From Sabellastarte sp. h YS-2021 (lineage: Eukaryota; Annelida; Polychaeta; Sabellida; Sabellidae), in contig OZ024936.1 of assembly GCA_964017235.1 (NCBI GenBank), positions 10,268,496 through 10,332,495 of the forward strand: a stretch of 64,000 nt of DNA. The letters are read 5' to 3'. This document shows, piece by piece, positions 1-10,940 of the stretch. Positions within the stretch are counted from its first letter, which is position 1. Every line of letters begins with the position of its first letter. The notes under the pieces were generated by a model. The model was not told the DNA's origin. It made no database searches and saw only the letters and a program-made list of their open reading frames with translations. Made by a program: the position numbers and the translations under genes.

Positions 1-11
1 GACTGATCTGG

Positions 12-2219
12 TTAATCCTCTTTGAGGAGCCTCAATCCTTGTTGCCACTGCTTCAGAGAAGCCCTGCTCCTTAATTGCTGTGGCTCTAGGAGCCATGCAT
101 GGAGATTTAGTTTTGTCAGATTTCTGTAAGGGATCTGATTGAAAGGTTGTGGCAACAGGTTGGGCAGGCTCAGTGGGATCTGACTGGACATGGTCACTAG
201 ATCCCAAAACCAAGGCATGTTGGGCCACCCCGGAGCAATCAGAATAATTCTCTTGCAGGGTGAGTCCTGTAACCTCTCCACCACTTTGCCCAAGATGGCC
301 GCTGGTGGGAAGGCGTATGCGTCAAGATTCTCCCATGGCAGACTGAGTGCATCCACTGCTACTGCCAAGGAGTCCGGTACTGGTGACACGAACTGAGGTA
401 ACTTGTTGTTGAACCTCGTGGCAAATAGATCTGAGGTTGGTGCCACCTACTGCATATAGCTTGGAAAACCTCGGGAAGGAGGGACCATTCTGTTTGAATG
501 GTCTGGCCCAGTCTGGACAGCTTGTCTGCTACCACATTCAGCCGCCCGGGGAAATGTCGGGCTTTTAGAGTTACTTGATGTCTGGTACACCAGGTCAAGA
601 TTCTCCATAGCAGGGCACAGAGTGTGCCCGACCTCATGCCTCCCTCCTTGTTTATATACGACATCACTGTAGTGTTGTCGGTTGCCACAAGTACTATCTT
701 GTTTGTACAGAGGTTTTGAAACTCTTTTAAGGCAAGAAACACTGCCTTGAGTTCCAGATAATTTATATGCAGCTTGCTTTCTGGTAGAGACCAAGTCCCT
801 CTGGCAGTGAATTCGTTTAAGTGAGCGCCCCACCATTCTTTTGATGCGTCTGTAAAGATTTGCAGAGCATGCTTTATTGGGTGTAATGGTTGGCCTGTGA
901 GAACATTGTCTTCCTGTAGCCACCATTGTAAATGAGGGTACAAGGATCTGGGAATTGGAATCACTTTTTCTAATGACTCTGGTATTCCCCAGTGCTGTTT
1001 GAGATGCCACTGTATGGGTCTCATGTGTAGCCGGCCTAGGTGAACTTGCTTTTCTGTGGCTGTTAGCAACCCTATCAGCAACATGAACTGTCGAACTGGG
1101 CAGTGTGGAAGTGACATTATTTCTAATATTTTGTCCTGAAGGTTCTGCCACCTGTCTGGGGTCGGTCGGACCCGACCTGTCCTGAGGTCGAACTGGTAAC
1201 CTACAAAATCGAAGATCTGCTTTGGAACCAGTTCTGACTTTTCCAAATTCACCAGCCAGCCCAATTTTTGACATATTTTCACCAGACTCTGAGTATGTTG
1301 AAGACAAGCCTGGTGGGATGTGGCTCTCACCAACCAGTCGTCTAGGTACTGGTGGTTCCTTATACCCTTGTGACTGGCCATCAGTTTCACCTCCTTTGCT
1401 ATCACAGTAAACTCCAAGGGTGCTGTGGACAGTCCAAAGGGCAGGGCTTTGAACTGGTATGTCTGACCCTGGACATGAAATCTCAGATATTTCCTGGACT
1501 GTTCCTGAATTGGTATATGGAAGTAGGCGTCCTTGAAATCTATTGAGGTGACCCACTCCCCTTGTTGGAGGGACGTCCTGATGGTTTCCGGTGTTTCCAT
1601 CTTGAATTTCTCCACCTTGAGGAAAAGATTCAGTTTGCTCAGATCTAGGATAGGTCGCTACTTGTTGTTGGGTTTTGGGACTAAAAATAGTCTGTTGAAA
1701 AACCCCAGAGAAGTTTGGTTTCTTACTAGTTCTACAGCACTTTTGGCTATGAGCTGATGTAATGCCTCTAACAGGTAGCTGTTCCTGTGGGGATTGACAT
1801 AGCAGCTGACAACCTTGGGTGACCTTGTGAGCCTTGGCCGGATCCGGAAGGGAAGGGTGTAACCCTCTTTTAGGATCTGAACTACTTTTGGACCTGCTCC
1901 CAGGTCCAGCCAAGTTTGCCAAAAGTTCTGAAGTCTTGCCCCTACAGGCAGATTTGGTGCAGCATTTTTGACATTTGTTACAGGTTGGACAAAAGACAAT
2001 TGAGTGACACAAGAAACACTTTTCACAGACTTTAATTTGCAATTTCTGTAATGACAACCTGCTGACCCGGGACTTAATTCTCTCTTTTGGGAATGCCCGG
2101 GTGCAGAATGAACATGTGATGCAACAGGAAGCTTTACATTTAAATTTAAACCAGTGTTTATTGTCTGTGGTATGCTCCCGGCCAGCAGTCGTGTCTGTAA
2201 CTTGGTTACACAATAATTG
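12..2219 (-). pseudogene. DIRS copy A reverse transcriptase-RNase H, broken
   Basis: Would copy element RNA into DNA. In order on the minus strand: a conserved lead-in to the RT (ARLQNFW, GYTLPF), RT motifs NRLFLVPKP, SIDFKDAYFHIP and the active site YLDD (in HQYLDDWL), then RNase H motifs IFTDAS, LELKAV, ATDNTT and RHFPGRLNVVAD, and a C-terminal domain (DLFATRFNNKLPQF, APGWPNMPWF). Two lesions are visible: a TAG at 1658-1660 where related copies have Trp of KWRPILDL, and a frameshift near 440 after the RNase H. The lead-in is in the same frame as the end of gag, with no stop between, unlike copies B, C and D. The left end is close to the window edge. Confidence 0.88.
447..2219 (-). CDS. Long overlapping frame in copy A (Cys-rich start, YR frame)
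   Basis: An uninterrupted reading frame of about 590 codons covers the RT-RNase H in another frame. It opens right after the TGA inside the motif ataaatgac at the gag/pol boundary. Near its start it has closely spaced cysteines (CCITCSFC, then CEKCFLCHS, then CPTCNKCQKCC), a layout like zinc-binding clusters, and then a basic, Ser/Pro-rich stretch. The same frame in copy B leads, after one stop, into the tyrosine recombinase, so this may be the N-terminal extension of the recombinase ORF. It has no ATG start. It could also be a shadow frame kept open by RT codon usage. Confidence 0.4.
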   Translation of the reverse strand, partial: QLLCNQVTDTTAGREHTTDNKHWFKFKCKASCCITCSFCTRAFPKERIKSRVSRLSLQKLQIKVCEKCFLCHSIVFCPTCNKCQKCCTKSACRGKTSELLANLAGPGSRSKSSSDPKRGLHPSLPDPAKAHKVTQGCQLLCQSPQEQLPVRGITSAHSQKCCRTSKKPNFSGVFQQTIFSPKTQQQVATYPRSEQTESFPQGGEIQDGNTGNHQDVPPTRGVGHLNRFQGRLLPYTNSGTVQEISEISCPGSDIPVQSPALWTVHSTLGVYCDSKGGETDGQSQGYKEPPVPRRLVGESHIPPGLSSTYSESGENMSKIGLAGEFGKVRTGSKADLRFCRLPVRPQDRSGPTDPRQVAEPSGQNIRNNVTSTLPSSTVHVADRVANSHRKASSPRPATHETHTVASQTALGNTRVIRKSDSNSQILVPSFTMVATGRQCSHRPTITPNKACSANLYRRIKRMVGRSLKRIHCQRDLVSTRKQAAYKLSGTQGSVSCLKRVSKPLYKQDSTCGNRQHYSDVVYKQGGRHEVGHTLCPAMENLDLVYQTSSNSKSPTFPRAAECGSRQAVQTGPDHSNRMVPPSRGFPSYMQ

Positions 2220-2221
2220 TC

Positions 2222-4102
2222 ATTTATACGTCCTCTGCCTCTCTTGAACTGTTTCCTGCCAATGGTTTTCCAGGCGGGTTTCTCAGATCTGGAGTCCCGG
2301 TTAAGCGATCTCTTGTCTTGCCTTTCATAAGGGTGGTACCGACCTTTGTTGTGTGACCCACCAGCATGTCCCTTGGACTCAAGCTGGGCTATATCCTCTT
2401 CTGCCCGCTTAATAACTGAGTCTGGAAACAAAGTTGAGATATGAAGGGGGGCTGACCTCAATGCTGTGAGCGTATCTGGCTTGATACCGGTTCTAAGGTG
2501 GCTCAAGTATGCATCTCGGCGTACTAGGGTTAAGTTACCCATAGTAACAAAAACAAATTCTGACAAATGTTCCATGGATTTTGCCGCCGCCTGTGTAATG
2601 CTGGAGTTAAAGTCCATCAAATAGGTCAGTTCCTCAGCTGCTCCAGATGCTTTGGACGAGCCCTTCCCTTTGTTTTCCGCCTTCAAAATCTTCAGCTGGT
2701 CCTTCATGTTCTGTTGTACCTTGAACAGACAACGGTTGAAGCTTGCAGCTTGATTGCATATAACTGAAGTCTCCCTGGCAGATCTCTCGCATCTACGCAG
2801 TGTTTCCTGTGATATTCTGCGAGATGCTGGTGGGGTAGACGCCAGCCCAGTGTATTTGGCTATCCGACTATAGCTGCTGTTGAGTTTTGAAGCATCTATA
2901 TTCCAAGATAAAATCTGTGAGGATTCAGCTTTAGGGTTGGAGTGAAGTCCATACTATTTGGATTGTGTTCTGGCCGGTCTCAGAAAAACATCTTTAGCTA
3001 GGCCACCGGCTTCTGATCCACGGGAGGGATAACCCTCAACCAAGGTGAGATTCAATTTGGCCAGTTTCCTACATAGCCAGTCTTCAGTGGGCATTTTAAC
3101 CGGCACTTTGCCAGGAGTTACAGTCTTGGGCCCTGCAAAAGGGTTATCATCTGAAGTGGAAGCTGTATTGTCCAGTTCTGGAATGTGTGACCAGCCCATG
3201 AAGGAACGGATACCCTGCATAGTATCCCTATAATTCTGCTCTTCTGACACTGGTTGGTCTGGGTCGGTTACAGGCCGATCCTGATCCTCAGATAACTCCC
3301 CTTATTCAGTGTATAAATCCAGTGGTGGGTTATCCGACATGCTACCGGCCTCAGATGACAGACTGGAGATGCTATCACGTCTAGACCTGTGAAGAGCAGG
3401 GGAGCCGGTGTCAGCTGGGTCAGATGACAGTGGCCGGTCAGAGTAAGGTCGGTTAATCTCACCTTCCCTTGCAGAATGAGGGTCGGTTGAAGGGTCGGTG
3501 GTAGGTGTCGGTCGGTTGAATTTGGTTTGACTGGTAGGCTGATGCACAGTAGCAGAGGAGCCCTGTCCAGTAAACCTTGTAGTTGAAGTCGGTCGGTGAG
3601 AGTTAGTTTGACTGGCCGGCTGATGCTTGTTAGCAGAGAAGCCCGTACCAGGAAACTTAGTTGTAGCCTGTTGACTGGTCACTGCTTGACTGGTCGGCTG
3701 ATGCTTTGCAGCAGAGAAGCCAGTTCCAGTAAGCTTTGAAGTAGACGGTCTGATGAAAGGTTCAGCCGTATTTCCAACATCATGAGGAGGTAAATGGGTC
3801 GGTGCAACTTTCACCTTTGAAGAGAAGGTCGGTTCAAAACTCTTAGCCATTATCAAAGCTTCCAGACGACTGAAGCGCTCCGACCATTTGCTATCCATTT
3901 CTGCAAATTTCTCATCAGTACTGTGTTTAGAAACCTTTGTAGAGGGAGATTTTTCCTTCTTACTGCTCTTATTGTCTTTCTTAGGTTTCTTATCAGGTGG
4001 GGGAACTACAGCAGGAGATTTCACAGCTCCCTGCTCGTCTATGACCCCAAAATTCGCCATAACGTGCCCACATTTCCCTCTACGTTGGCCAGGAGAAGAC
4101 AT
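2222..4102 (-). pseudogene. DIRS copy A gag, broken
   Basis: Structural protein of the element. The ATG at 4102 (MSSPGQRRGKCGHVM) matches the start in copy B. A low-complexity Pro/Ser/Thr region with three imperfect repeats (consensus TGxGFSAxKHQPTSQ) follows, then the conserved core (EEQNYRDTMQGIRSFMGW, DWLCRKLAKLNLTLVEGYPSR) and a basic C-terminus (GRYHPYERQDK, RKQFKRGRGR). All parts are in one frame, interrupted by a TAA at 3302-3304 and a TAG at 2954-2956; the latter replaces the Trp of SKWY seen in copy C. The Cys-rich segment that follows CGHVMA in copies B and C is missing here, which looks like an internal deletion. Confidence 0.82.
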
Positions 4103-4210
4103 GATGAGTTGAAAACAAAATGGCAGTAAAATTACGTTGAAGTAATCCAATTAACTGTTGAAAATCTTTAAAAGTTTCTGGCAAAATAATATCCGTGTAC
4201 ACTAGTTCGC

Positions 4211-4408
4211 GCCAAACAAAAAAGATGCTATGACGTCACGCTGTCTATACAGGAAGGGGGTTTGACACGCCATCTGGCGAGTGCACTAGTACTAGGGACC
4301 GGCTAGCCGGTGGAAACACAGGACGTCTTTTTCTGACATTTGGCGGGCCGGTCTGCGCCGACCGGAACAGCAATTGTCCATTGGATAGGATGTATTAACG
4401 CAATAAAA
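4211..4408 (-). repeat. 5' inverted terminal repeat of DIRS copy A
   Basis: Sense 5' end of copy A. It ends at ...aacgcaataaaa (4408) and contains a perfect palindromic CRE-type site TGACGTCA at 4231-4238. The same sequence in opposite orientation forms the left end of copy G. In DIRS elements this repeat acts as promoter and as part of the circular-junction template. Confidence 0.88.
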
Positions 4409-4990
4409 TAGTAGATTTTGTCTTTTGGCCTGATATCTCCTTCAGTATTGGTTTTACAGCTTTAGAATTTATTGACAGGTTATAGGAAACCATAGACAGG
4501 GATTCTAGATATCCGGTCATATTTACCCCCAAACTCCCCCTTATGGGTCAAAATGGGGACATAAAAATAGCCGATTTTGTCCTTTTGCCTTATATCTCTT
4601 TTACTATTGCTTTTACAGCTTTAGAATGTGTTGAGGTTATAGGAAAGCATATACACTAGCATGTACATAGCTTCTCAGATTTACCCCCTTACCCCCCTCC
4701 CCCACATTATGGGTCAAACTGGGCTTATAAAATAGCAGATTTTTTTTTGTTTTTTGTCTTATATCTCCTTTATTATTGCTTTTAAAGCTTTAGAATGGAT
4801 TCCATATATTCCTATATCGCCGGTCAACCCGCTGACCCCCTCTTGTTGGTCAAACTGGGGTCATATTAAATAAAGAAGCAGATTTTGTGTTTTTACCTTA
4901 TATCTCCTTTATTATTGCTTTTACAGCTTTAGAATGTATTAATGACCATAGAAAACAAAATAAAGCTTTACATTTTTTCTTTCATGTAAA
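4409..4990. repeat. Degenerate ~160 bp tandem repeat, about 4 units
   Basis: The phrase agattttgtc...ccttatatctcctttattattgctttta...agctttagaatg recurs at about 4411, 4571, 4735 and 4878, so units are 145-165 bp. Each unit carries a run like taccccc...gggtcaaa. It directly abuts the end of DIRS copy A. A fragment of the same repeat appears near 26590-26625. No coding capacity was seen. Confidence 0.7.
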
Positions 4991-5640
4991 TGCATAAACC
5001 TCCACACTGTCTGCTTAACTTTCACTTCTTCTCACAGCGCTGCTGTTTTTTTTTCCAAAACTTTTTTCTACTTTTCTACTATTTGCATCTAACCTTTGGG
5101 GACGTTTTGTTTTTGTGAGCACATATATTCTTCTAGTTAGATATTTGAATTGTTAAATAAATTGTGAACAAATCTAATGTATTTTAGGTATCATAGGGTT
5201 GTCTAAACATTTTCTAAAGCAATCAACCAATATTTTGGTCAAAAGTGAAAGAATTTGCTTCTACTCAAAATTACGCATGTACTCGGATTACCACCAATGA
5301 CACTGTTTTCAAGGTAAAATATAAAACACTATGGCAGCCTTAAACTTTATTGTTATTTTAACAAATTATGATGTGGAGGTGTCAGTTAACCAAATTCACA
5401 AAAAACAGTATATATTCATTATACTTCATATTACCATACTTTACGAAATATTCATTATAGGGGGGTGTTATGAAAAGCGGTGAACGGACATAAGCCCCCC
5501 CCTGACACAAGAGAACTCAACCTACAACACCTTGGCCTTTTGAGGGGTAATGGAAAAATCTCTACAAACTGCAACATCGTACTCATGTATAATCCATAGT
5601 ATCCACTGGATGGCATCCAGTTGATACAAATAATTCTAAC
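4991..5640. other. AT-rich intron or intergenic DNA, nothing recognised
   Basis: No convincing exon, RNA gene or repeat structure was found on either strand. If the secreted coiled-coil gene continues leftward, this is its intron 3' of the exon at 5641-5754. Confidence 0.4.
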
Positions 5641-5754
5641 CTTGGGCAGTTGAAGTTGTAAATAATGGCTGGAGCTGCACCCTCAGGTTGTCCATTTCAG
5701 TAGTCACTGCATGCTGGCCATTCCTCAGAGCATCCAGATCAGCCTTCAAGCTTT
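5641..5754 (-). CDS. Host gene, second coding exon (coiled-coil segment)
   Basis: A 114 bp exon with acceptor tgatgtatttcag just before 5754 and donor g|gttaga after 5641. It begins with two bases that complete the codon left open by the exon at 8518-8747, and it again ends in phase 1. The product reads E-SLKADLDALRNGQHAV... with heptad-like Leu/Met spacing, consistent with a coiled coil. Both phase and reading frame agree with the upstream exon, which is the main support. Further exons are not seen between here and DIRS copy A, so the 3' part of the gene is either beyond the window or lost. A coiled coil followed by a globular C1q-like domain would fit bivalve secreted proteins, but no such domain is visible. 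Confidence 0.7.
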
Positions 5755-6747
5755 CTGAAATACATCAATACAATTGACTGGTTCATCAAACATAAAGAGA
5801 TACAATTGACTGGTAGTGCACTAACTCGTTACAGCCAATTAACACTGCATCACACCCATGTTGGCCAGTTGAGTACCAACATTTTAGTGTCATATTTTTC
5901 TTTATATGTTGGTTGTTTATGCATTGTTAAATGCAGGAACTCTGTGAAAATTGTTAGCATATTGAAATAATTATGTAATTCTGACTGTATAAAGTGCTGT
6001 ATAATGCCTATATTATAACATAAATGCCTCAAAGAAAACTGAAATGTTTCCACACATTATCTGAAAGTTTTACATCAATTTAATTGACTTATAAACTACT
6101 TGGGCTGTTATCATTAGCGATTTCTGTAGATCGAGGATCACCTGTTAGATGCGAGTTGAACTCGAGTAAATTACACAAATATAAATTAAATAACATAATG
6201 TCCAAATATTGTCATTAAGGGATCCACCATTAATGTGTTTAGTACCATTTTATTGCAAGGAATTAGGAAATATATTTTGTTGCCGGTTAAATTGTACAGA
6301 TATGTATGCACGCATTATGGAACAGCCATGTACTACTAGATAAAAATAAGGGAAATAAAAAAAACAACCATTGCTCATTGATTTTTATGTCTTTATGGAT
6401 AAATCTCAAAAGTACTAGTTTGTAACAAGATTAGTATATCATTATATATTTCTTGAAAAGTCAAGTTTAAAATGAGCAAAGTGATCCCCAAATATCGCTA
6501 CTCAAGTTTTGGTCAACTGTTACAGCACTACAAACTACCAAAAAAAATAAGAAAATAAAAAAAGATACAATTCTGAAAATACATTCAAGTAATGGTTTAA
6601 TGCTTTCCTTACAGGTCATGTGAATTCTATATGAATTTCCCGGTCAAAATGCCAAAAATATGTTTCAAAATGCTGAAGAATCCCTCACTTTTAAAAGATT
6701 TATCATCATTATTATATAAATATGTTAATATCTAATATCTCTAAACT

Positions 6748-6879
6748 GAGGCCGTATTCATAAAAGGAATCAAGATCGATTTGAGCCAAAAATTGGCTCA
6801 AATTTAGTATAAACAATTGTAAATTTGAGGTGATTTGTGGCTCAACTTGAGCTTGATCCCTTTTATGAATACAGCCCCA
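6748..6879. mobile_element. Short MITE with ~25 bp terminal inverted repeats
   Basis: The left end gccgtattcataaaagg is the imperfect reverse complement of the right end ccttttatgaatacagcccc. The centre also pairs (gatttgagcca / tggctcaa). The 130 bp unit has no coding capacity and lies in the intron of the secreted coiled-coil gene. No target duplication could be assigned. Confidence 0.65.
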
Positions 6880-6942
6880 GATTTGAAAAAGAATGCATCT
6901 GATTATCACGCATAATATATCTAGTAAACGATAGTGTCAGAA

Positions 6943-7577
6943 CCCAATAAACATTACAAACGTTTATAAATGTTTATAAACCTAACTTTGAACGGTTTAT
7001 TTTAAGGTTTAAAATGATGGGCTCCTAAACGTTCACCTATAAATGTTATCAAGTTGAACGTTTAAGCATAAACGTTTATGAACATTAATACATAAACGTT
7101 TATAAACGTTTTCTAAATTAACCAGAGTTCACCACCCTTTATAGGTTCAAATATCCAGCATGATTCAAGGGAGAATGTAAACAAACTTCATTTTATGAAT
7201 AATTTCCCCGTTTACATCAATTTAACCTTGTAGAGTGCATTCTATGATATAATGTACTTTTATATCTCCACTTATAATTTAATGATGGCTTCAAACAACA
7301 GTGATACAGCAAGATATAGTAACAGAAATATTTCTCCAGTTTCTCTCAAAATGGCTGTGCTGACATCATCATCCAAAATGAAAGCGAGGTTAATATATTC
7401 TTCACTCTTTGCAAACATTTAAAAACATATATTAAACGTCTATATACCAAACTAATATTGCTGGAACGTTTATAAACCCACAATATTGAATAATTGTCAA
7501 TATTTAGGTTTAAATTTGGTTTTAAAAACATTTATACGTTTACTAAACATTTGTAAACGTTTGCAATGTTTACTGGG
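6943..7577. mobile_element. MITE with CCCARTAAACATT terminal inverted repeats
   Basis: Left end cccaataaacattacaaacg and right end cgtttgcaatgtttactggg are inverted copies. The body is full of the motif aaacgtttataaacgtt, which is itself palindromic. It lies in the same host intron as the MITE at 6748. It is non-coding; the superfamily is not determined. Confidence 0.7.
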
Positions 7578-7599
7578 AAGTAGCACATGTAGCAACAGC

Positions 7600-8440
7600 A
7601 CTATTGACAAGAACATCAAACATCGAGTAAAACATTTGACATGTACACCAAAGATTAAGTACTAATACACTTAACAGGTACACCAAACATCGAGTAACAC
7701 ACTTGACAAGTACATCAAACATCAAGTAATACAGCTCTCTGGCCATAATTGCAAAATGCTTTAACTCTGCACAAACTGGAACAAAGAATCTTTATTGATA
7801 ACACTCATGTATTTGAGTATACCACATAAGGAAGCCATAGTGGACATGAATTGGTTTTCAGCAATTTCCATATGCAAATTGTGTAAAGTTGGGTGTGAAT
7901 TTCTAATGGAAATGATATTATTGCCTCTTAAAAGGCACAATAGGTTGACTTCCCTTGTTTGACCTTGAAAGAGGGCCCAAGGTCAAATAGGACCACATAA
8001 GAAGATTCTGAGCCAATACCCATGATTACTTATAAGTTGGTTTCACACTGCAAACCCCTAGGATCAATAACAAGTGAGTTATATGGACTTTTAACTTTGG
8101 CAATCCTCATCTGACCTTGTAGGAGGGGCTCAAGGTCAAATCTGAGCACCTTTTCTTTGTGAGAACCAGGCAGTAGGAAAAGATGGATAATGTTCAAAGA
8201 AATGTCCCAGGTGGACACCTTGTTTTTCAGAGTGAGGCTAATTTCAGTCACAGAAAAGTTTACCTCCCAATGAAGATATCTTGCAAAATTGGTAAAGCAA
8301 CTGTTCTAGTTTTCCAATTAATACTGTCCTTTTCTCTCCAGGCACCCACTGCATTATAAATCAAAACAAATACAACTAAAGTCATGTCAGAGAGGCCCTA
8401 AGTAGAATCAAGATGGTATCATGAGCTATATTCAAATCTA
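7600..8440. repeat. Dispersed repeat relic within the host intron
   Basis: Contains short direct repeats (acatcaaacatcgagtaa-like, at 7617-7730) and inverted ccaaggtcaaat / tgaccttg motifs at about 7960-8130, typical of old dispersed invertebrate repeats. No open coding frame is supported. It is intronic if the splice model of the neighbouring gene is right. Confidence 0.35.
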
Positions 8441-8517
8441 TGACTGTTGAGCTAACAGCAAATTAGTTAAAGTGTCAAACTTAGTAAGTTGTGGTTGACA
8501 TTTAAGGGGAAACTTAC

Positions 8518-8747
8518 CATGCTGAGACTGGTAGGTTTCTTTCATTTCTTGCAGTTTGGCATCGGTTCTAAGCACCTGTTCCTTCAAAATTTTCACTTCT
8601 TTATGAACAGGATGATCAGGGATACAGCTGCTTCCTGCTGGCATCGTCTTATGATTAGTTGTCACCTGGCCGTCACAGACAGCCAGTAACAAAGCCAAGA
8701 GAAAGATCTGCATCATTTCTCACTGAGTGGGGAGCAGTATTCCAAAT
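8518..8747 (-). CDS. Host gene, first coding exon: signal peptide of a secreted protein
   Basis: The start ATG ATG at 8716 gives MMQIFLLALLLAVCDGQVTT, a clear signal peptide with likely cleavage near residue 16, followed by a charged, helix-prone stretch (KEVKILKEQVLRTDAKLQEM). The exon is bounded by an acceptor (ctttgtatttcag ending at 8748) and a strong donor (atg|gtaagtt, exon end 8518). The coding part is 199 bases, leaving phase 1, which matches the exon at 5641-5754. The product is therefore probably a secreted, oligomerising protein. The family cannot be named from 100 or so residues. A frame running through the donor to 8438 should not be taken as the protein end. Confidence 0.8.
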
Positions 8748-8849
8748 CTGAAATACAAAGAAGAACTCATACACCAGTATTGATACAGTAACAATAATTG
8801 ATTTATGATCCCTTCTACAGAAGTTGTATGACTATGCATGTCCACTTAC

Positions 8850-8900
8850 CTATTTGTCTTGGAGTTATTTTGGAGGAAAATTAGCAAGCAGCTTTTAAAG
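8850..8900 (-). promoter_or_regulatory. Probable 5'UTR exon and core promoter of the host gene
   Basis: A strong splice donor (aaatag|gtaagtgg, exon end 8850) lies just upstream of the acceptor of the first coding exon. A TATA-like actttaaaagc sits about 40 bases further upstream (around 8890-8900). Together they suggest a short non-coding first exon. The transcription start is not defined by sequence alone. Confidence 0.45.
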
Positions 8901-9129
8901 TTCAGTGTCAGCTAATATTAAAGGTGTTATATTCAGAATTTTTGATGAAATATCAAGGTTCACTCATAATGTTAGGACTATGCATAAACAACATGATTAA
9001 TCAAAAAGTGTATTACACGTAATCCTGATAAAATTTACTTTTACATGTCAATATACCAGTATTTTTTATTTACTTACATATTTTATGAGTTTTGTGCCCA
9101 TTATGTGCATTTCTCTTTTTTTTATTTAT

Positions 9130-9745
9130 GCTGCAACATGACATAACAAGAGGGTCAAAGATGCCCCAAAAGGCGGGTTGCGCAGGCAGCAATAAGGTTA
9201 GCAACTGCTGTAATTACATTTAGAAACAAGGAAAGAAATGTTAGGTTACCCAGTTAAGGTGAATGTGTTAGATGTGCAAAGAAACGTAAAACTTGTAATC
9301 TAGGTTACATAATTGTATCTATGCTATAAAGTATAAACGGACAAACAAAAGAATGGAATTACACCAATTTCGAAAGTAACTATGATGGTGATGTATCTCC
9401 CTGTCAAGTCTGAATTCGATTGGACAAAGTGTTTTCGAGTTACAGTCCGGAAACCGAAATATTGACTCACAAACGGACAAACAAACAAACAGAATTACAC
9501 TAATTTTGAAAGGAACCTAACTATGATGGTGATCTATGTCCCTGTCAAGTATAAATTCGATTGGACAAACCGTTTTCAAGTTAGAATCCGGAAACAAAAA
9601 TGTGGACAGAGATGTACAGACAAATGGACAAAAAATGGACAAACAAACACACGGAATTTCACCAATTTTGAAAGGAACCTAGCTATGATGGTGATCTTTC
9701 TCCCTGCCAAGTTTGAATTTGATTGGACACACCGTTTTTGAGTCC
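9130..9745. repeat. Dispersed repeat with three ~150 bp tandem units
   Basis: The phrase actatgatggtgat...ccctg(t/c)caagt...attggaca recurs at about 9380, 9522 and 9684. Each unit is followed by a stretch rich in gacaaacaaac. It begins near ataacaagagggtcaaagatgcc. No protein-coding capacity is supported. Confidence 0.6.
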
Positions 9746-9754
9746 AGAAAAACC

Positions 9755-10940
9755 CAGTGTTTCCTGAGCCTCATTTTTCTGGAGGTCAACTGACCCCCGC
9801 TTTTGAAAACCGGGGGTCAATGCAAATTTTTGAGGGTCAGTTAGGCTTGACCCCTTCTAGTTAAACTGCAGGGTAGAAAAATAATAGACAAACAACCTCG
9901 CAAAGCTGGTGTTCGCATTAGAGTTATGAAATGTGGGGTACCATGTATCCCATGGGGTACTTAAAATGGGGTACAAGTAATATTCTGCCACATTTTCCTC
10001 AATAAATAATGTTTACATGTTTAGATATGCCAAGTTACTAAAAAGCAATAAATTTCTTTTATTTATGACATTGACAAGAAAATACAGTACATTGTACATG
10101 GCTGTATTTTCATAAAGATATCTGATCAGTTCACCTGTGTACATCAGGGTAAAGAAAAATTATAGTCAAAATATAAACTTGACTAAAATTTTTTTATTTA
10201 CCCTACAAATATAATATTTATACTGGTTGAAAGACAAATTATTGTAGTTTATTTTGCTTTTTATTTGACAAAAATCCATTGAGTGGTTCCAGAGTTATAG
10301 TGTTTTTGCGAATATTTTCGAATTTCACAGCTAGTATTTTCCGGGGAGGTTTCCGGGGTTAAAAATTCAAGAGTTTCCGAGATTTAGTAGAACGTGTCTC
10401 CCAATGCACAAGGTATTTGTCATCGTTCGGAGACGTTGTTTCCAATTGTTTCCTTTCAGAGATCACGTTTTCCTTCGATGTGTGTCGTTTCGAATAAGAT
10501 TTGCTAGGGTACATTCTAACAGTGGCCGTTTAAGATGGATGTCATATGCGTAGCTCTCGCCTTACAAGAAATTTTAAAATATACAGCTTACTTTTAGTGC
10601 TGTTTTATTGCATGTATATCTACGCTTTCAGTAAAAAATCTTGCGTCCTTTGGTGGATTTTGTAACTGAATAACCCGAATGCGCATGCGTGACCTCGCGA
10701 ACTCTTCACCTCTCGACCTTTTGATAGCACGCATGCGCAGTGACAGGTAAACAGCAGGAAATCGGCCATTTTTGTTTTGAATTGGAATAAATAAAGAATT
10801 GCTTCATATATTGACTAAATATCGATATTTCTTTCTACACATACTTCTGCGTCAGTCTGACCCCCTGGTAAATAATATGTGCGTAAATCGCTTGATTTCG
10901 GCGTAAATTTATGCACGTTTGTGCGTAAACGGAAACAATG
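9755..10940. mobile_element. Possible TIR element related to the CAGTGTTG family
   Basis: Left end cagtgtttcctgag and right end cggaaacaatg are imperfect inverted repeats. The right sub-terminal aatttatgcacg...gcgtaaacg resembles the right end of the element ending at 44046. No clean target duplication is present. The interior has no coding region that I recognise. Confidence 0.4.

Larger units (their letters stand above)
1..4408 (-). mobile_element. DIRS-type retrotransposon, copy A (5' part; continues beyond left edge)
   Basis: Minus-strand element whose 5' terminal repeat is at 4211-4408, followed leftward by gag and RT-RNase H. The tyrosine recombinase and 3' terminal repeat would lie left of base 1. 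It belongs to the same family as copies C, D, E and G, sharing a terminus with caattgtccattggatagg followed by gtattaacgcaataaaa. Coding regions are broken by in-frame stops and frameshifts, so this copy is not autonomous as read. Assignment to DIRS rests on the RT type, the terminal repeat structure and the close match to copy B, which has a clear tyrosine recombinase. Confidence 0.9.

Noticed and set aside
8438-8517. Extension of the signal-peptide exon to the stop at 8438
   Set aside because: A strong donor (atg|gtaagtt) at 8518/8517 and matching phase with the exon at 5641-5754 favour splicing.
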